A stretch of 64,000 nucleotides of DNA from Rhodospirillaceae bacterium (lineage in GTDB: Bacteria > Pseudomonadota > Alphaproteobacteria > Rhodospirillales > Rhodospirillaceae): positions 62,001 through 126,000 of the forward strand of contig JAVJSV010000012.1 of NCBI GenBank assembly GCA_040219235.1. Reading direction: 5' to 3'. Position 1 is the first letter of the stretch. The number at the start of each line of letters is the position of its first letter. A model generated the notes under the pieces. That model had not been told where the DNA came from. It was given only the letters and a program-made list of their open reading frames with translations, and searched no databases. Shown here one piece after another: positions 26,929-36,793 of the stretch. Made by a program: the position numbers and the translations under genes.

Positions 26929-27782
26929 GCGGCCACCGGCGGCATGGTATGAGGAGTGTGGACCTGTTCACGCTTGAGCACTTCGCCGGCCAGCTTAAGG
27001 TAAGCCTGCGCGCCCTTGGACTGAAAATCGTACAACAGCACCGGCTTACCATGAGACGGGGCCTCGGAAATCCTCACGTTTCTGGGAATAACGGTGGAAT
27101 AGACCTTATCGCCGAAGAAGCCGCGCACATCGGATTCAACCATCTCTGAGAGGTTGTTGCGCTTATCAACCATGGTCAGAACAATACCCTGAATCTCCAG
27201 GTCTGGATTGAAGGATTGCTTGACCCGCTCGATGGTGCGGACCAATTGACTGATCCCCTCCAAGGCCAGAAACTCGACCTGAAGCGGAACCAATACCGCA
27301 TTGGACGCCACCCAAGCATTCAGGGTGAGCAAGCCAAGAGAGGGCGGGCAATCGATCAAAACGTAATCGTAGTCGTTTGAGACTTTGGCCAGCGCTTCGC
27401 GCAGCCGGGTGTTTCTGTTCTCGACCTGAACCAACTCCAACTCGGCTCCGGCCAGATCGACGCCGGACGGCACGATACTCAGATTGGGCACAGAGGTGGC
27501 GACAGAAGCCTCGTTCACATCCGCATCGCCCATCAGCACATGATAGGTGTTTGTCGCGCGCTCTTTAGACGGAATACCGAGACTGGTTGAGGCATTGCCC
27601 TGGGGATCGAGATCGACAATCAAAACCCGTTTGTCGACCGCCGAGAGGGCTGTGGCCAAATTGACGGTGGTGGTGGTTTTACCGACACCACCCTTTTGAT
27701 TGGACACCGCCAGGACGCGTGGCGAAGTGCCCGGCTCAACCCGATGGGCTTGAGGGGGATTGGATTCTATCGGATTGGACAT
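26925..27782 (-). CDS. parA: Chromosome-partitioning ATPase ParA
   Basis: 285 aa deviant-Walker ATPase that segregates origins together with ParB. Walker A is NQKGGVGKTTT with the signature first lysine, Walker B is VLIDCPPSLG, and the DNA-binding end contains EGISQLVRTIERVK. The ATG at 27782 has a GAGG ribosome site and lies inside the 3' end of rsmG (47-bp overlap), so the two genes are cotranscribed. Confidence 0.97.
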   Translation of the reverse strand: MSNPIESNPPQAHRVEPGTSPRVLAVSNQKGGVGKTTTTVNLATALSAVDKRVLIVDLDPQGNASTSLGIPSKERATNTYHVLMGDADVNEASVATSVPNLSIVPSGVDLAGAELELVQVENRNTRLREALAKVSNDYDYVLIDCPPSLGLLTLNAWVASNAVLVPLQVEFLALEGISQLVRTIERVKQSFNPDLEIQGIVLTMVDKRNNLSEMVESDVRGFFGDKVYSTVIPRNVRISEAPSHGKPVLLYDFQSKGAQAYLKLAGEVLKREQVHTPHTMPPVAA

Positions 27783-28395
27783 AGGACACCTCGCTCACGC
27801 TTAACACACTGCCTCGCGGATCAGTTATACTAGGTCGCCGATCCACCTTTATATTCCACATTTTGTGTGCATCGGTCAATTCATCCGCAATATGTTGACC
27901 TTTTAAATATATATGCTGTGTGTCAGCTCCACTAAATTTTTGCGCGTAACTGAGCAATTTCTTCAAGGGAGCCAAGGCTCTGGCGGTGATCACGTCCGCG
28001 ACAAAGGGCTTAAGGGCTTCGATCCGTGAATTGTGAATTTTTACGGACACACCCATTTCATCAGCAGCCGTTTGCAAAAAAGCGGCTTTTTTGCCGGTCG
28101 ATTCGACAAGATGAACATCGGGAACACCCATAGCCGCCAACACCAAACCGGGAAAGCCTGCGCCTGAACCGAGGTCCACAAGCGTTTTTGCATCTTGCGA
28201 AATAAGGGGAAAAATCTGGGCGGAGTCCAGCATATGCCGATGCCAAACATCATCCAGGGTCGACCGCGCCACCAGATTCATGCGGCTGTTCCAGTCTTTG
28301 AGAACCTCCACATAGATTTTGCACTGTTCCAGTGTTTCACGTGAAACACTGGTTTGTGCCTGAAAATCTTCTGCCGTGAAGAATGTTTGTTTCAC
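27736..28395 (-). CDS. rsmG: 16S rRNA (guanine-527-N7) methyltransferase
   Basis: About 219 aa SAM-dependent enzyme that methylates G527 of 16S rRNA. The SAM loop is LVDLGSGAGFPGLVLA, and NSRIEALKPF and VITARALAPLKKLL are family signatures. Two parS sites fall inside its first 25 codons. The start is chosen as GTG at 28395, 9 bases after AAGGA; a TTG at 28404 would sit directly against that ribosome site. Either way the start region is part of a parS palindrome. Its 3' end overlaps parA. Confidence 0.93.
   Translation of the reverse strand: MKQTFFTAEDFQAQTSVSRETLEQCKIYVEVLKDWNSRMNLVARSTLDDVWHRHMLDSAQIFPLISQDAKTLVDLGSGAGFPGLVLAAMGVPDVHLVESTGKKAAFLQTAADEMGVSVKIHNSRIEALKPFVADVITARALAPLKKLLSYAQKFSGADTQHIYLKGQHIADELTDAHKMWNIKVDRRPSITDPRGSVLSVSEVSYVQSDRIQSPSSPSG
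28333..28348. promoter_or_regulatory. parS: parS site 1, inside rsmG
   Basis: TGTTTCACGTGAAACA, a perfect match to the conserved 16-bp ParB-binding palindrome. It lies within the rsmG coding sequence and encodes part of VSRETL. Confidence 0.97.
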
Positions 28396-28403
28396 GTGAA
28401 ACA
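28388..28403. promoter_or_regulatory. parS: parS site 2, over the rsmG start
   Basis: TGTTTCACGTGAAACA, a perfect match. It covers the candidate rsmG start codons (TTG 28404, GTG 28395) and touches the AAGGA ribosome site. ParB bound here could affect rsmG-parA-parB expression. Centre-to-centre spacing to site 1 is 55 bp. Confidence 0.97.
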
Positions 28404-28419
28404 ATCCTTAAAGAGGGCC

Positions 28420-29064
28420 TTAAAAAGAGGGAGCCGATTGCAACATTATAATACCAACGCCCGCCAAGGCGAATCCCACCAAGCCATCGACGAGCCTCTG
28501 GTTTGACAGAAGGGATTGCTTTAGTGCGTGGCTGGACAAGACAGTCGCAACGATGGAAAACCAAATCATCGCCATAATGGGCATTCCGAGAACAAGCCCG
28601 ATCAGCTGATCTTTATCCGCCACAGCCTCAGACAGCACCGTCGTTAATCCCACCAGAACAATAGCGGCGTTGGGGTTAGACACATTGGTAAGAAGCCCGA
28701 GAATAAATGGTGATTTCTTGGATGTCTCCGGGGTTTCGTCCGGTGACTCTTGTGCTCCGCGTATGGCTGCCGAAATTGATTTTGATCCCATATAGATGAG
28801 GACACCGCCACCTATGAGACGCACCGCTTCCCATAGCCCTGGCGCAGACTGCATCACCTGGGCAAGCCCGAGAGCTGCGCTGACAACCCAGAGCCCGACG
28901 CCTGTGGCAACACCCAGAGCGGCTTGAAGGGCTAGTTTTTTCCCATTTTGCAAAGACCCGTTTTGCAAAGACAGGGCCGTAACCAGAATAAAGTCCGGTC
29001 CGGGACTGATGAGCCCCACCAGATACGCGCCATAAACCGCTAAAAGTAGGGTGCTGTCTATCAT
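28420..29064 (-). CDS. LysE/RhtB-family amino-acid exporter
   Basis: About 214 aa inner-membrane exporter with six predicted hydrophobic segments. The N-terminus GLISPGPDFILVTALS is the family signature. Export of an amino acid or related metabolite is likely; the substrate is unknown. It sits between rsmG and mnmG, genes usually adjacent, with parS sites on both sides. LQNGSLQNGK after the first helix comes from a 15-bp tandem duplication. The ATG at 29064 is used; an in-frame TTG lies at 29076. No good ribosome site is visible. Confidence 0.86.
   Translation of the reverse strand: MIDSTLLLAVYGAYLVGLISPGPDFILVTALSLQNGSLQNGKKLALQAALGVATGVGLWVVSAALGLAQVMQSAPGLWEAVRLIGGGVLIYMGSKSISAAIRGAQESPDETPETSKKSPFILGLLTNVSNPNAAIVLVGLTTVLSEAVADKDQLIGLVLGMPIMAMIWFSIVATVLSSHALKQSLLSNQRLVDGLVGFALAGVGIIMLQSAPSF
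28943..28972 (-). repeat. 15-bp tandem duplication inside the LysE-family gene
   Basis: Units 28943-28957 and 28958-28972 share CC(A/G)TTTTGCAAAGAC with one difference. They encode the in-frame repeat SLQNGSLQNG in a short loop after the first membrane helix. Confidence 0.85.
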
Positions 29065-29092
29065 ATGGTATTTCAAAAAGAGTTATGGGAAA

Positions 29093-29108
29093 TGTTTCAC
29101 GTGAAACA
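29093..29108. promoter_or_regulatory. parS: parS site 3, between mnmG and the LysE-family gene
   Basis: TGTTTCACGTGAAACA, a perfect match, in the 55-bp gap between the mnmG stop and the exporter start. Together with sites 1 and 2 it forms a parS cluster about 11 kb from the probable oriC. Confidence 0.97.
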
Positions 29109-29119
29109 GTATTTCGGGA

Positions 29120-31033
29120 TTACCCGGCTTGCGCCAAAGTGGGGTCCGGTCGCCCGCTGCTCACCAGAGTCGGCTTGCGGACATAGCGCAGAAGGGCTGT
29201 TAATCCAGCAGGTGTAATGCCTGGGATCCGCGCCGCTGCACCAAGGGTTTCAGGTTTGGAGGCAGATAGCTTCTGGCGCACTTCGTTCGACAGTCCGCCA
29301 ACTTCTGCATAATCCAAGCTCTCGGGCAGGCGCAGGTTCTCGTCCTTGCGGAAGGCTCGTATATCCGCGTCTTGCCGTTCCATATATCCGGCATAGCGGC
29401 CTTCAATCTCCAGTTGCTCGCGGACATCCATGCGGACGCCTTCCAGTTCCGGCCAGAGATCCTGAAGCTGCCACCAGCCGATGTCCGGATAAGACAACAG
29501 ATCAAACCCGGAGCGACGGACGCCATCCTGGTTGATCTTGTATCCTCTAGCGACCAATGATGATGGCGTCGCCACCAAGCTTTCAAGGTGAGCGCGGGCT
29601 TTGGTCAGGGCATCTTTCTTTTGCATGAATGTATGCGCCCGCTCTGAACCAACGCATCCCATCTCCATGCCTTTTTCCGTCAGGCGCAGATCTGCATTGT
29701 CGGCCCGGAGTTTGAGACGGTATTCCGCACGGGACGTAAACATCCGATAGGGCTCTGCTGTACCCCGGGTGGTTAAGTCATCGACCATAACCCCCAGATA
29801 TCCTTCCGCGCGATCAACTATGAACGGCGCGGAACCAGACACTTTGCGTGCGGCGTTGACCCCCGCCAGAAGGCCCTGAGCGCCAGCCTCTTCATAGCCC
29901 GTCGTGCCGTTGATCTGACCGGCAAAATACAAGCCGCTGACCTTTCGGGTTTCCAGGGTCGCACGCAATTCGCGTGGATCGACAAAGTCATATTCGATGG
30001 CATACCCGGCTTGAAGCATCTCGGCCTTCTCCAAACCTGGAATGGTCTTGAGCATGGCCAGCTGAACATCTTCGGGCAAGCTGGTCGAAATCCCGTTGGG
30101 ATAGACCGTGTGATCATCGAGTCCTTCGGGCTCAAGGAAAATCTGATGGGCGTCCCGCTCCGAGAAGCGGACAACTTTATCCTCAATGGACGGACAATAG
30201 CGCGGCCCGGCGCTCTCGATCTGGCCGTTGTACATGGGCGCGCGATCTTTATTGGCCAGGATCAGCGCATGGGTGTTTCGATTGGTGCTGGTGATGTGAC
30301 AAGAGATCTGCGGCGTGGTGATCTTATCTGTCATAAATGAGAAAGGCACCGGAGGAGCATCACCCGGCTGTTCAGCGAGCAGGGCATAATCGATGGTCCG
30401 GCCATCGAGACGAGGCGGCGTGCCTGTTTTCAGCCGAGATAGAGAAAAATCAAATGATTTCAATGTCTTAGACAAACCGTAGGAGGCTTTTTCGCCGATC
30501 CGGCCCGCCGGGATACGCTGTGCGCCGCGATGAATAATGCCGCCAAGAAAGGTGCCCGTGGTCAGAACAACCGCGCCACAGGTGATGCGCGTGCCGTCGC
30601 CCGTGATCACCGCTGTGACTTGTTTGGTGTTGAGATCAATCTCAAGATCCTCTGCCGCTCCGGCGCTGACGGTAAGATTATACTGTTCTGCCAGCAGCGC
30701 CTGAACCGCTTGGCGATAGAGTTTGCGGTCGGCCTGTGCCCGGGGGCCACGCACAGCGGGACCTTTGGACAGATTGAGCATGCGGAACTGAATGCCGCCC
30801 GCATCAATGGCCTTGCCCATGATGCCATCGAGCGCGTCAATTTCCCGAACCAGGTGACCCTTGGCCAAACCGCCAATCGCTGGATTGCAGGACATCTCGC
30901 CAACCGTTTCAACCTTATGGGTGAGCAGCAGGGTGCGTGCACCAACGCGCGCGGCAGCAGCAGCGGCTTCCGTTCCTGCGTGACCGCCACCGACCACGAT
31001 GACGTCATAAGCGTTGGTATTATCCGGCGTCAT
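29120..31033 (-). CDS. mnmG: tRNA uridine-34 5-carboxymethylaminomethyl modification enzyme
   Basis: 637 aa FAD protein that works with MnmE to modify the wobble uridine of certain tRNAs. The FAD-binding motif is [40 protein letters not shown] and [12 protein letters not shown] are family signatures, and [14 protein letters not shown] is the C-terminal FAD motif. The usual partner gene mnmE is the second upstream; an MFS transporter sits between. AGGAG lies 13 bases before the ATG. Confidence 0.97.
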   Translation of the reverse strand: MTPDNTNAYDVIVVGGGHAGTEAAAAAARVGARTLLLTHKVETVGEMSCNPAIGGLAKGHLVREIDALDGIMGKAIDAGGIQFRMLNLSKGPAVRGPRAQADRKLYRQAVQALLAEQYNLTVSAGAAEDLEIDLNTKQVTAVITGDGTRITCGAVVLTTGTFLGGIIHRGAQRIPAGRIGEKASYGLSKTLKSFDFSLSRLKTGTPPRLDGRTIDYALLAEQPGDAPPVPFSFMTDKITTPQISCHITSTNRNTHALILANKDRAPMYNGQIESAGPRYCPSIEDKVVRFSERDAHQIFLEPEGLDDHTVYPNGISTSLPEDVQLAMLKTIPGLEKAEMLQAGYAIEYDFVDPRELRATLETRKVSGLYFAGQINGTTGYEEAGAQGLLAGVNAARKVSGSAPFIVDRAEGYLGVMVDDLTTRGTAEPYRMFTSRAEYRLKLRADNADLRLTEKGMEMGCVGSERAHTFMQKKDALTKARAHLESLVATPSSLVARGYKINQDGVRRSGFDLLSYPDIGWWQLQDLWPELEGVRMDVREQLEIEGRYAGYMERQDADIRAFRKDENLRLPESLDYAEVGGLSNEVRQKLSASKPETLGAAARIPGITPAGLTALLRYVRKPTLVSSGRPDPTLAQAG

Positions 31034-31075
31034 AGAACGCGCAATCTCCTAGAAATCCGCGCCCTATATAGAGGA

Positions 31076-32305
31076 CTATTGGTCTGCCGTCACCGTTTCG
31101 TGTGCAGGCTTCGCGTTATCCTCTGAGTCAGGATCATGCCTCATGGCGATCGGCAGCAACGCCAGCGATAAAGAACAAAACAAAATTACCGCAACGGCCA
31201 AAGCCAAAGGGCCGTTGACCAAATAGGGGGCAACGATCTGCGTGCCTAAGGCCGACATGCCCATGGCCGTAAACATCATCAACCCGCCGGCAGAGCCTGT
31301 GGCCTTTCCGGAAAACGCCATGGCGCGGGCAAAGCCTGGACCACCTCGAAACCCAAGGCCAATAGCCATGGGCAGCATGGTCAGAGTGAAACTGACCGAG
31401 CTAAACCGCTCGGGGAAAAACACAGCCAGCCCAAGAAACAGCGCACCACTGGTAAACTGCAACAGCGCGCCGATGGTAATGACACGGTCAATACCAAACC
31501 GGTCGGTCAGTTTGCCGGCCAGATTGGCAACGATAACAAAACACACAATCAAAGACACTTGCATCGTAACAAATGCCGTCGTGCTCTCGCCCAAGTAGGT
31601 CACGATCAAATACGGCGACGCCATAATGAAAACAATCAAGCCGGTGAACCCCATGGCATGGCTGACCTGGTAGCTCATAAACCGGCGCGACTTCATCAGT
31701 CTCCAATAGCGTAACGCCGCTGATGGGCGATCCGCATCCCGGGGTGGCGGAGCGGGCAAAGTCAAACCTTGCAGCGCCACAACCGTCAGCACGGCAATCA
31801 CCGCCATCAACCAAAACGTCGAGGTCCAGCCAAAAGAAACCACCAGCCACGCCCCCAACACCGGGGCGATGGCAGGCAACGCCGCTTCCATAGACGACAC
31901 CACAGAAATTAGACGCACAACAATCCGGTCATCTCCGGCCTCCCGCAGGATGGCGGGCGCCAGGGCGGTCCCTGCCGCGGCCGCGAACCCCTGAATGGCG
32001 CGCAAACCAATAAGCGTGTTCATGGTGTCCGCGAACGCGCAGGCCACCGACGCGGCAGCAAAGGCGCTGAGTGTGCAGGTCAAAATAACGCGGCGGTTAT
32101 AGAGATCTGCCAGCGCGCCAAACACCAGCTGACCGATGGCAAAGGTGGCGAAAAAAACAGCCAGGGTATATTGCGCCCCAACCGCATCCCCGTTCAGAAC
32201 CTCGGGCAAAATGGGGATCGCCGGCAGATAGAGATCTGTCGCGAGCATGGAACTGCCCGTGGCAAGAAAGACGGGAAGCGCAAGAAGGAAAACAGCGCGT
32301 GTCAT
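31076..32305 (-). CDS. Bcr/CflA-type MFS transporter
   Basis: 409 aa, twelve hydrophobic segments. The N-terminus TDLYLPAIPILPEVLNGDAVGAQYTL is typical of the Bcr/CflA drug-efflux group. The cytoplasmic loop FGALADLYNRRVIL is the MFS motif A. It probably exports a drug or metabolite. It is inserted between mnmG (42 bp downstream) and mnmE (160 bp upstream), in the same direction. That gap contains nothing I recognise. Confidence 0.86.
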   Translation of the reverse strand: MTRAVFLLALPVFLATGSSMLATDLYLPAIPILPEVLNGDAVGAQYTLAVFFATFAIGQLVFGALADLYNRRVILTCTLSAFAAASVACAFADTMNTLIGLRAIQGFAAAAGTALAPAILREAGDDRIVVRLISVVSSMEAALPAIAPVLGAWLVVSFGWTSTFWLMAVIAVLTVVALQGLTLPAPPPRDADRPSAALRYWRLMKSRRFMSYQVSHAMGFTGLIVFIMASPYLIVTYLGESTTAFVTMQVSLIVCFVIVANLAGKLTDRFGIDRVITIGALLQFTSGALFLGLAVFFPERFSSVSFTLTMLPMAIGLGFRGGPGFARAMAFSGKATGSAGGLMMFTAMGMSALGTQIVAPYLVNGPLALAVAVILFCSLSLALLPIAMRHDPDSEDNAKPAHETVTADQ

Positions 32306-32465
32306 AAGGTCTTCTTTAGGCCCATCGTCGCCGGGCTGATGTGCCTTTCAGTATAAACACGCTTGGTCCGGAAAATGTGGTGCGGTGATAGCAGTCCAAC
32401 CTAAATCGGACAACCCAAAGACTTTAAAACCCCAAAGACTCGGACGATCCAAAAGCGAGAGGGTC

Positions 32466-33809
32466 TTATTTGCCGATACAAAAATCGCGGAACACCACAT
32501 CAAGAAGATCTTCAACATCGACATGACCGGTGATGCGGCCAAGCGCGCGAACCGCCAAGCGCAAATCTTCCGCTGCGAGTTCTGGAAGATCGACTGACCG
32601 TGCACGAACTAAGGCCGCAACGCATTCTTCCAGGGCCTGGCGATGACGGGCGCGGGTTATAGGGGCATCCGTGCCAGCTTCACACAACGCTGCGACGCGC
32701 TCCGTTAGTTTTGCAATAAGCAGATCAATACCAAAACCCTCTTTGACAGAAATAAAATGGGTCTCCTGCCAGGCGTTTTCGACATCTAACTCCTGCTCGC
32801 GAGCCTGATCCAGAAGGTCGGCTTTGTTCACAACCACAAAAGCCTCAGGTGTTATTAAATCAATCGTGGCCGGATCACGCACCGGATAACTGGCCCCATC
32901 CAGTAAGGCAATGATAACGTCTGCCTGTTCAGCGCGGCCTTTGGCGCGGCGCACGCCTTCATCTTCAATGGCATCTTCCGTGTCGCGCAGGCCCGCCGTA
33001 TCGGCTACCAAAACCGGATAGCCCGCAAGATCCATATGAACCTCAATCACGTCCCGTGTGGTGCCGGCTGTTTCCGAAACAATGGCCGCATCACGCTTTG
33101 CCAATAGATTGAGCAGACTGGATTTTCCGGCATTTGGTGGGCCGATGATAACCACGTGCACACCTGATCTGAGGCGCTCACCCCGGCCCTGATCGGACAG
33201 ATGGTCATTCATGTCGCGCTCTAACGTTTCAATGGACGTCCACAAGGCTGCCGCCGTCTCTTCCGGCAGATCTTCATCCGGAAAATCGATCACGGCTTCC
33301 AAATGGGCCAACGCCTTGATCAACTGTTCACGCCAGCCATCATAACGTGTTTTCAGAGCGCCGCCCATTTGCCGCAAGGCTTGCCGGGCTTGCGCACGGG
33401 TTTCTGCGTCTACCAAATCTGCCAAAGCTTCAGCCTGGGTCAGATCCAGCTTTCCGGCATCAAACGCCCGCCGGGTAAACTCGCCCGGTTCAGCGGGGCG
33501 CAACCCACCGATATTTTGCAAAGCCGATAACACGCTCTGCATGACCGCATGTCCGCCATGGATGTTCAACTCAACCACATCTTCACCCGTAAAACTGGCC
33601 GGACCCGGAAACCATGCCACCAAGGCTTCATCAAGGTATTCAGCGGTGCTGAAGTCTTTCAGGTCAGCCAGGATCAATTTGCGAGGCTGGGGGGTTTTTA
33701 CGCCCAGGCGGCTTAACGCTCTCTCTGCCTTGGGTCCGGAGATGCGAATAACAGCCACACCGGACCGTCCTGGCGCGGTGGCTGGCGCAAAGATTGTGTC
33801 TATAATCAT
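32466..33809 (-). CDS. mnmE: tRNA modification GTPase MnmE
   Basis: 447 aa. The N-terminal tetrahydrofolate-binding domain starts DTIFAPATAPGRSGVAVIRISGP. The G domain has GPPNAGKSSLLN (G1), DTAGLRD (G3) and NKADL (G4). The C-terminus CIGK carries the conserved cysteine of the FCIGK motif. It forms the MnmEG complex that modifies U34 of tRNA. It is 21 bp downstream of the small DUF6489-like gene in the same direction. Confidence 0.97.
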   Translation of the reverse strand: MIIDTIFAPATAPGRSGVAVIRISGPKAERALSRLGVKTPQPRKLILADLKDFSTAEYLDEALVAWFPGPASFTGEDVVELNIHGGHAVMQSVLSALQNIGGLRPAEPGEFTRRAFDAGKLDLTQAEALADLVDAETRAQARQALRQMGGALKTRYDGWREQLIKALAHLEAVIDFPDEDLPEETAAALWTSIETLERDMNDHLSDQGRGERLRSGVHVVIIGPPNAGKSSLLNLLAKRDAAIVSETAGTTRDVIEVHMDLAGYPVLVADTAGLRDTEDAIEDEGVRRAKGRAEQADVIIALLDGASYPVRDPATIDLITPEAFVVVNKADLLDQAREQELDVENAWQETHFISVKEGFGIDLLIAKLTERVAALCEAGTDAPITRARHRQALEECVAALVRARSVDLPELAAEDLRLAVRALGRITGHVDVEDLLDVVFRDFCIGK

Positions 33810-33830
33810 GATGTCAGCAGCGTATGTAGG

Positions 33831-34094
33831 CTATTTCTTTTTTGATGAGCCCAGATTCCCCGTCATATTATTTGTCATAGACGACCAGAACACCTTTTGC
33901 ATATCGGCCAAACCATCCGCGCCGACGGGAAAGACCGTTTTCAAAATCTCTTCCGGATTCATCGACTTTGCAGCCTTGTCCATTTGGCTGCGCCAACTGT
34001 CCATCATTTCCTGTTGCAACGGGGCGATGTCCGGCAGCCCTAAGAACGTGCGGGCCTCTTCAGGCGTGCACTCCACATTAATTTTTACTTTCAT
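33831..34094 (-). CDS. Small conserved protein (DUF6489-like)
   Basis: 87 aa. It begins MKVKINVECTPEEARTFLGLPDIAPLQQEM and ends in GNLGSSKKK. I recognise the opening as the alphaproteobacterial family DUF6489, of unknown function. It is amphipathic with several Met/Trp residues and no signal peptide. It lies just upstream of mnmE, probably in the same mRNA. Confidence 0.75.
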   Translation of the reverse strand: MKVKINVECTPEEARTFLGLPDIAPLQQEMMDSWRSQMDKAAKSMNPEEILKTVFPVGADGLADMQKVFWSSMTNNMTGNLGSSKKK

Positions 34095-34225
34095 AGCCCT
34101 CTCTCCGTTGCTGTTTCTTTAAATCCGAGTCTACGTCACCTACAGTAGAAACGAAGCCCATAAAACAAAAGCCTCCTTGGTTTTATGGTGGGCCTTTATC
34201 ATCCGTTTTTTTCGAAAGAGAGTCT

Positions 34226-36283
34226 GTGTCCCAAACGTCCAACATTGCAACCGGTCAAAACCGCCTCGGGGAGGAAACCAGTCCCTATCTATTGCAGCAC
34301 AAAGATAATCCGGTGCATTGGTGGCCCTGGGGCAGCGAGGCTCTGGCTGCTGCAGAATCTGAAAACAAACCGATTTTACTGTCTGTTGGGTATGCCGCCT
34401 GTCACTGGTGTCACGTAATGGCCCATGAGAGTTTTGAAAACCCTGACATCGCCAACATCATGAACCGTCTGTTCATCAACATCAAAGTCGATCGTGAAGA
34501 ACGGCCGGACATTGATGCGATTTACCAAAAAGCCTTAGCCGCCACCGGCGAGCAAGGCGGTTGGCCTTTGACCATGTTTATCACACCGCAAGGCAAGCCG
34601 TTCTTCGGCGGCACCTACTATCCGCCCGAACCCCGCTATGGTCGCCCGGGCTTTGGGGATTTTATCCAGCGCCTGGCGAAGGTCTATGAGGAAGATCGTA
34701 AATCCGTCGAGGAACAAGCCAGTAAAATCATCAATCACCTTTCGCGACCACAAGACGGGGAACTGCGCGATGGCTTAACGATTGCCATGCTCGATGAAGC
34801 CGCCGTTCATATTGTTGATCATTTCGACTTTGTTGATGGTGGCCTTCAAGGGCAACCGAAGTTCCCGATGACCGATGTGTTTGAGTATATGTGGCGCGCC
34901 TATCGTCGCAGCGGTGAAACAAAATACAAAACCATCACAACTTTGACCCTTCAACGGATTTGCCAAGGGGGCATTTACGATCACCTCGGTGGCGGCTTCG
35001 CCCGCTATTCCACAGATTCCAAATGGCTGGCCCCGCATTTCGAAAAAATGCTCTACGACAATGCGCAACTGATCGACCTTCTGAGTCTGGTTTGGGCAGA
35101 AACAAAATCTCCCCTCTACAAAACACGGGTCGAGGAAACCGTGGCCTGGGTGTGCCGAGAAATGCGGGGGGAAAACGGCGCCTTCGCAGCCACTCTGGAT
35201 GCCGATTCAGAAGGAGAAGAAGGCAAATTCTACGTTTGGTCTGAAGCAGAAATTGATGCGGTTCTCGGAGACGACGGTGCCTTGTTTAAAGACATTTACG
35301 ATGTTTCAGCTAACGGCAACTGGGAAGGTAAGGTCATTCTCAATCGCATCAACAGTGGGGATCAAGACCTCTCCGAGAATGAAGAAAGCCTGCTCGCAGC
35401 TCAACGGCAGAAACTTTTTGACATGCGTGCGCCCCGTATTCGCCCAGAGCGCGATGATAAGGTATTAGCCGATTGGAATGGCTTGATGATTCAAGCGCTG
35501 ACCCGCGCAGGAATGCTCTTTGACCATGCACAATGGGTCAGCCTTGGCCGTGAGGTTTACGACGCCATTTTATCGACCATGATTTGGCCGGACAACAAAG
35601 GCCGCAAGCGGTTGGCGCACTCACTATGCGGTGGGCGTCTTCAGAGCGTCGATATGTTGGATGATTATGCCAACATGATTGGCGCAGCGTTGGCGCTTTA
35701 CAGCGCAACCGGCGATGAGGCTCTTCTAACCCAGGCGATTAATTGGTCAGATCTCGTTCATGATTTATATTGGAACGAGTCCGGGCATGGCTACTTTTTC
35801 ACAGCCGCCGATGCAGAAAATCTGATAGTGCGCACCACACAAGTCACTGACACCGCAACACCGTCAGGCAATGGTGTAATGCTTCAAAATTTAGCCCGTC
35901 TGTTTCATCTCACCGGCAACGACCGCTTTCGGATTCGTGCGGATGCTCTCATCGAAGCCTTTGATGTCGATGCGATGCGTCATTTCCCACATACGTGCGC
36001 GTTCTTGAACGGGTTTGAACTTTATACCTCTGCTGTTCAGGTCGTGATCGTCGGCGACCGTAACACACGTGAAGCAGGTGCCTTGTTCAGAGCAGCGTTA
36101 AGTTTGTCGTTGCCAAACCTTGTTCTATCAACTCTGGAATCAACCGACACCTTGCCAGCCGGACATGCCGCCTATGGTAAAATAGATGTCGATGGACACG
36201 CTGCGGCCTATGTGTGTCGCGGGCCAGTGTGTCAGCCTCCGGTCACTTCGCCTGAAGAATTGCTGACTCTTTTGTCTGCGTGA
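34226..36283 (+). CDS. YyaL/DUF255 thioredoxin-domain protein
   Basis: 685 aa protein of the widespread YyaL/SPATA20 family. The N-terminal thioredoxin-like domain has CHWC (C59, C62) in [14 protein letters not shown], then [29 protein letters not shown]. The remainder is an (alpha/alpha)6-barrel like that of glycosidases and epimerases ([29 protein letters not shown]). The cellular role of the family is not settled. The start is GTG at 34226. It overlaps the following ogt gene by 4 bp. Unlike the leftward genes around it, it runs towards the origin. Confidence 0.92.
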   Translation: MSQTSNIATGQNRLGEETSPYLLQHKDNPVHWWPWGSEALAAAESENKPILLSVGYAACHWCHVMAHESFENPDIANIMNRLFINIKVDREERPDIDAIYQKALAATGEQGGWPLTMFITPQGKPFFGGTYYPPEPRYGRPGFGDFIQRLAKVYEEDRKSVEEQASKIINHLSRPQDGELRDGLTIAMLDEAAVHIVDHFDFVDGGLQGQPKFPMTDVFEYMWRAYRRSGETKYKTITTLTLQRICQGGIYDHLGGGFARYSTDSKWLAPHFEKMLYDNAQLIDLLSLVWAETKSPLYKTRVEETVAWVCREMRGENGAFAATLDADSEGEEGKFYVWSEAEIDAVLGDDGALFKDIYDVSANGNWEGKVILNRINSGDQDLSENEESLLAAQRQKLFDMRAPRIRPERDDKVLADWNGLMIQALTRAGMLFDHAQWVSLGREVYDAILSTMIWPDNKGRKRLAHSLCGGRLQSVDMLDDYANMIGAALALYSATGDEALLTQAINWSDLVHDLYWNESGHGYFFTAADAENLIVRTTQVTDTATPSGNGVMLQNLARLFHLTGNDRFRIRADALIEAFDVDAMRHFPHTCAFLNGFELYTSAVQVVIVGDRNTREAGALFRAALSLSLPNLVLSTLESTDTLPAGHAAYGKIDVDGHAAAYVCRGPVCQPPVTSPEELLTLLSA

Positions 36284-36741
36284 AAGTAACAGCCGTGACT
36301 CAGCTCTCCTTTCATTCTCCTGTCGGTGAATTGACGCTTTCAGAAGAAGACGGCGCGATTGTCTCTCTCGACTGGGGCTGGGCGCAGGATCAAGGAACAA
36401 ACGCACTTTTGAGTGAGGCGCGCACTCAAGTGATGGGATATTTCGATGGCGATAAATCCGGGTTTGATCTTGTCTTAAAGCCCCCGGGAACGTTATTCCA
36501 AACCCGCGTGTGGAACGCCATGAGGAACATACCTTTCGGCAGCACCCAGACCTACGGACAGATCGCTGAGGCGCTCTCATCATCTGCGCGCGCGGTCGGC
36601 AATGCCTGTGGTGCAAACCCGATTCCGATCCTAATTCCCTGCCACAGAGTTGTCGCTGCCTCGGGGCTGGGGGGATATTCAGGAGAGGGCGGTTTAGAAA
36701 CAAAGCAGTGGCTCCTCAACCTTGAAGGCTGGCGAGGATAG
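36280..36741 (+). CDS. ogt: Methylated-DNA-protein-cysteine methyltransferase
   Basis: 153 aa suicide DNA-repair protein that removes methyl groups from O6-methylguanine. The active-site motif is IPCHRVV with the acceptor C121. The helix-turn-helix region is [24 protein letters not shown]. It overlaps the preceding YyaL-like gene at GTGA, so translation is coupled. The N-terminal domain is short, which fits Ogt rather than the Ada fusion. Confidence 0.93.
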   Translation: MKVTAVTQLSFHSPVGELTLSEEDGAIVSLDWGWAQDQGTNALLSEARTQVMGYFDGDKSGFDLVLKPPGTLFQTRVWNAMRNIPFGSTQTYGQIAEALSSSARAVGNACGANPIPILIPCHRVVAASGLGGYSGEGGLETKQWLLNLEGWRG

Positions 36742-36793
36742 GGTTAATCAATTGCACAGATTCATTTTCAAGAATTAGGACGTAGGACAAAAA

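Noticed and set aside
30530-31126. 198-codon open frame on the plus strand over mnmG
   Set aside because: Antisense shadow of a strongly conserved gene; no domain, no ribosome site, low-complexity Arg/Ala composition.
33541-34122. 193-codon plus-strand frame over mnmE and the DUF6489-like gene
   Set aside because: It lies antisense to two genes with clear families and has no recognisable protein features.
36140-36703. 187-codon minus-strand frame over ogt
   Set aside because: Arginine-rich shadow of ogt and the end of the YyaL-like gene; no start signal.
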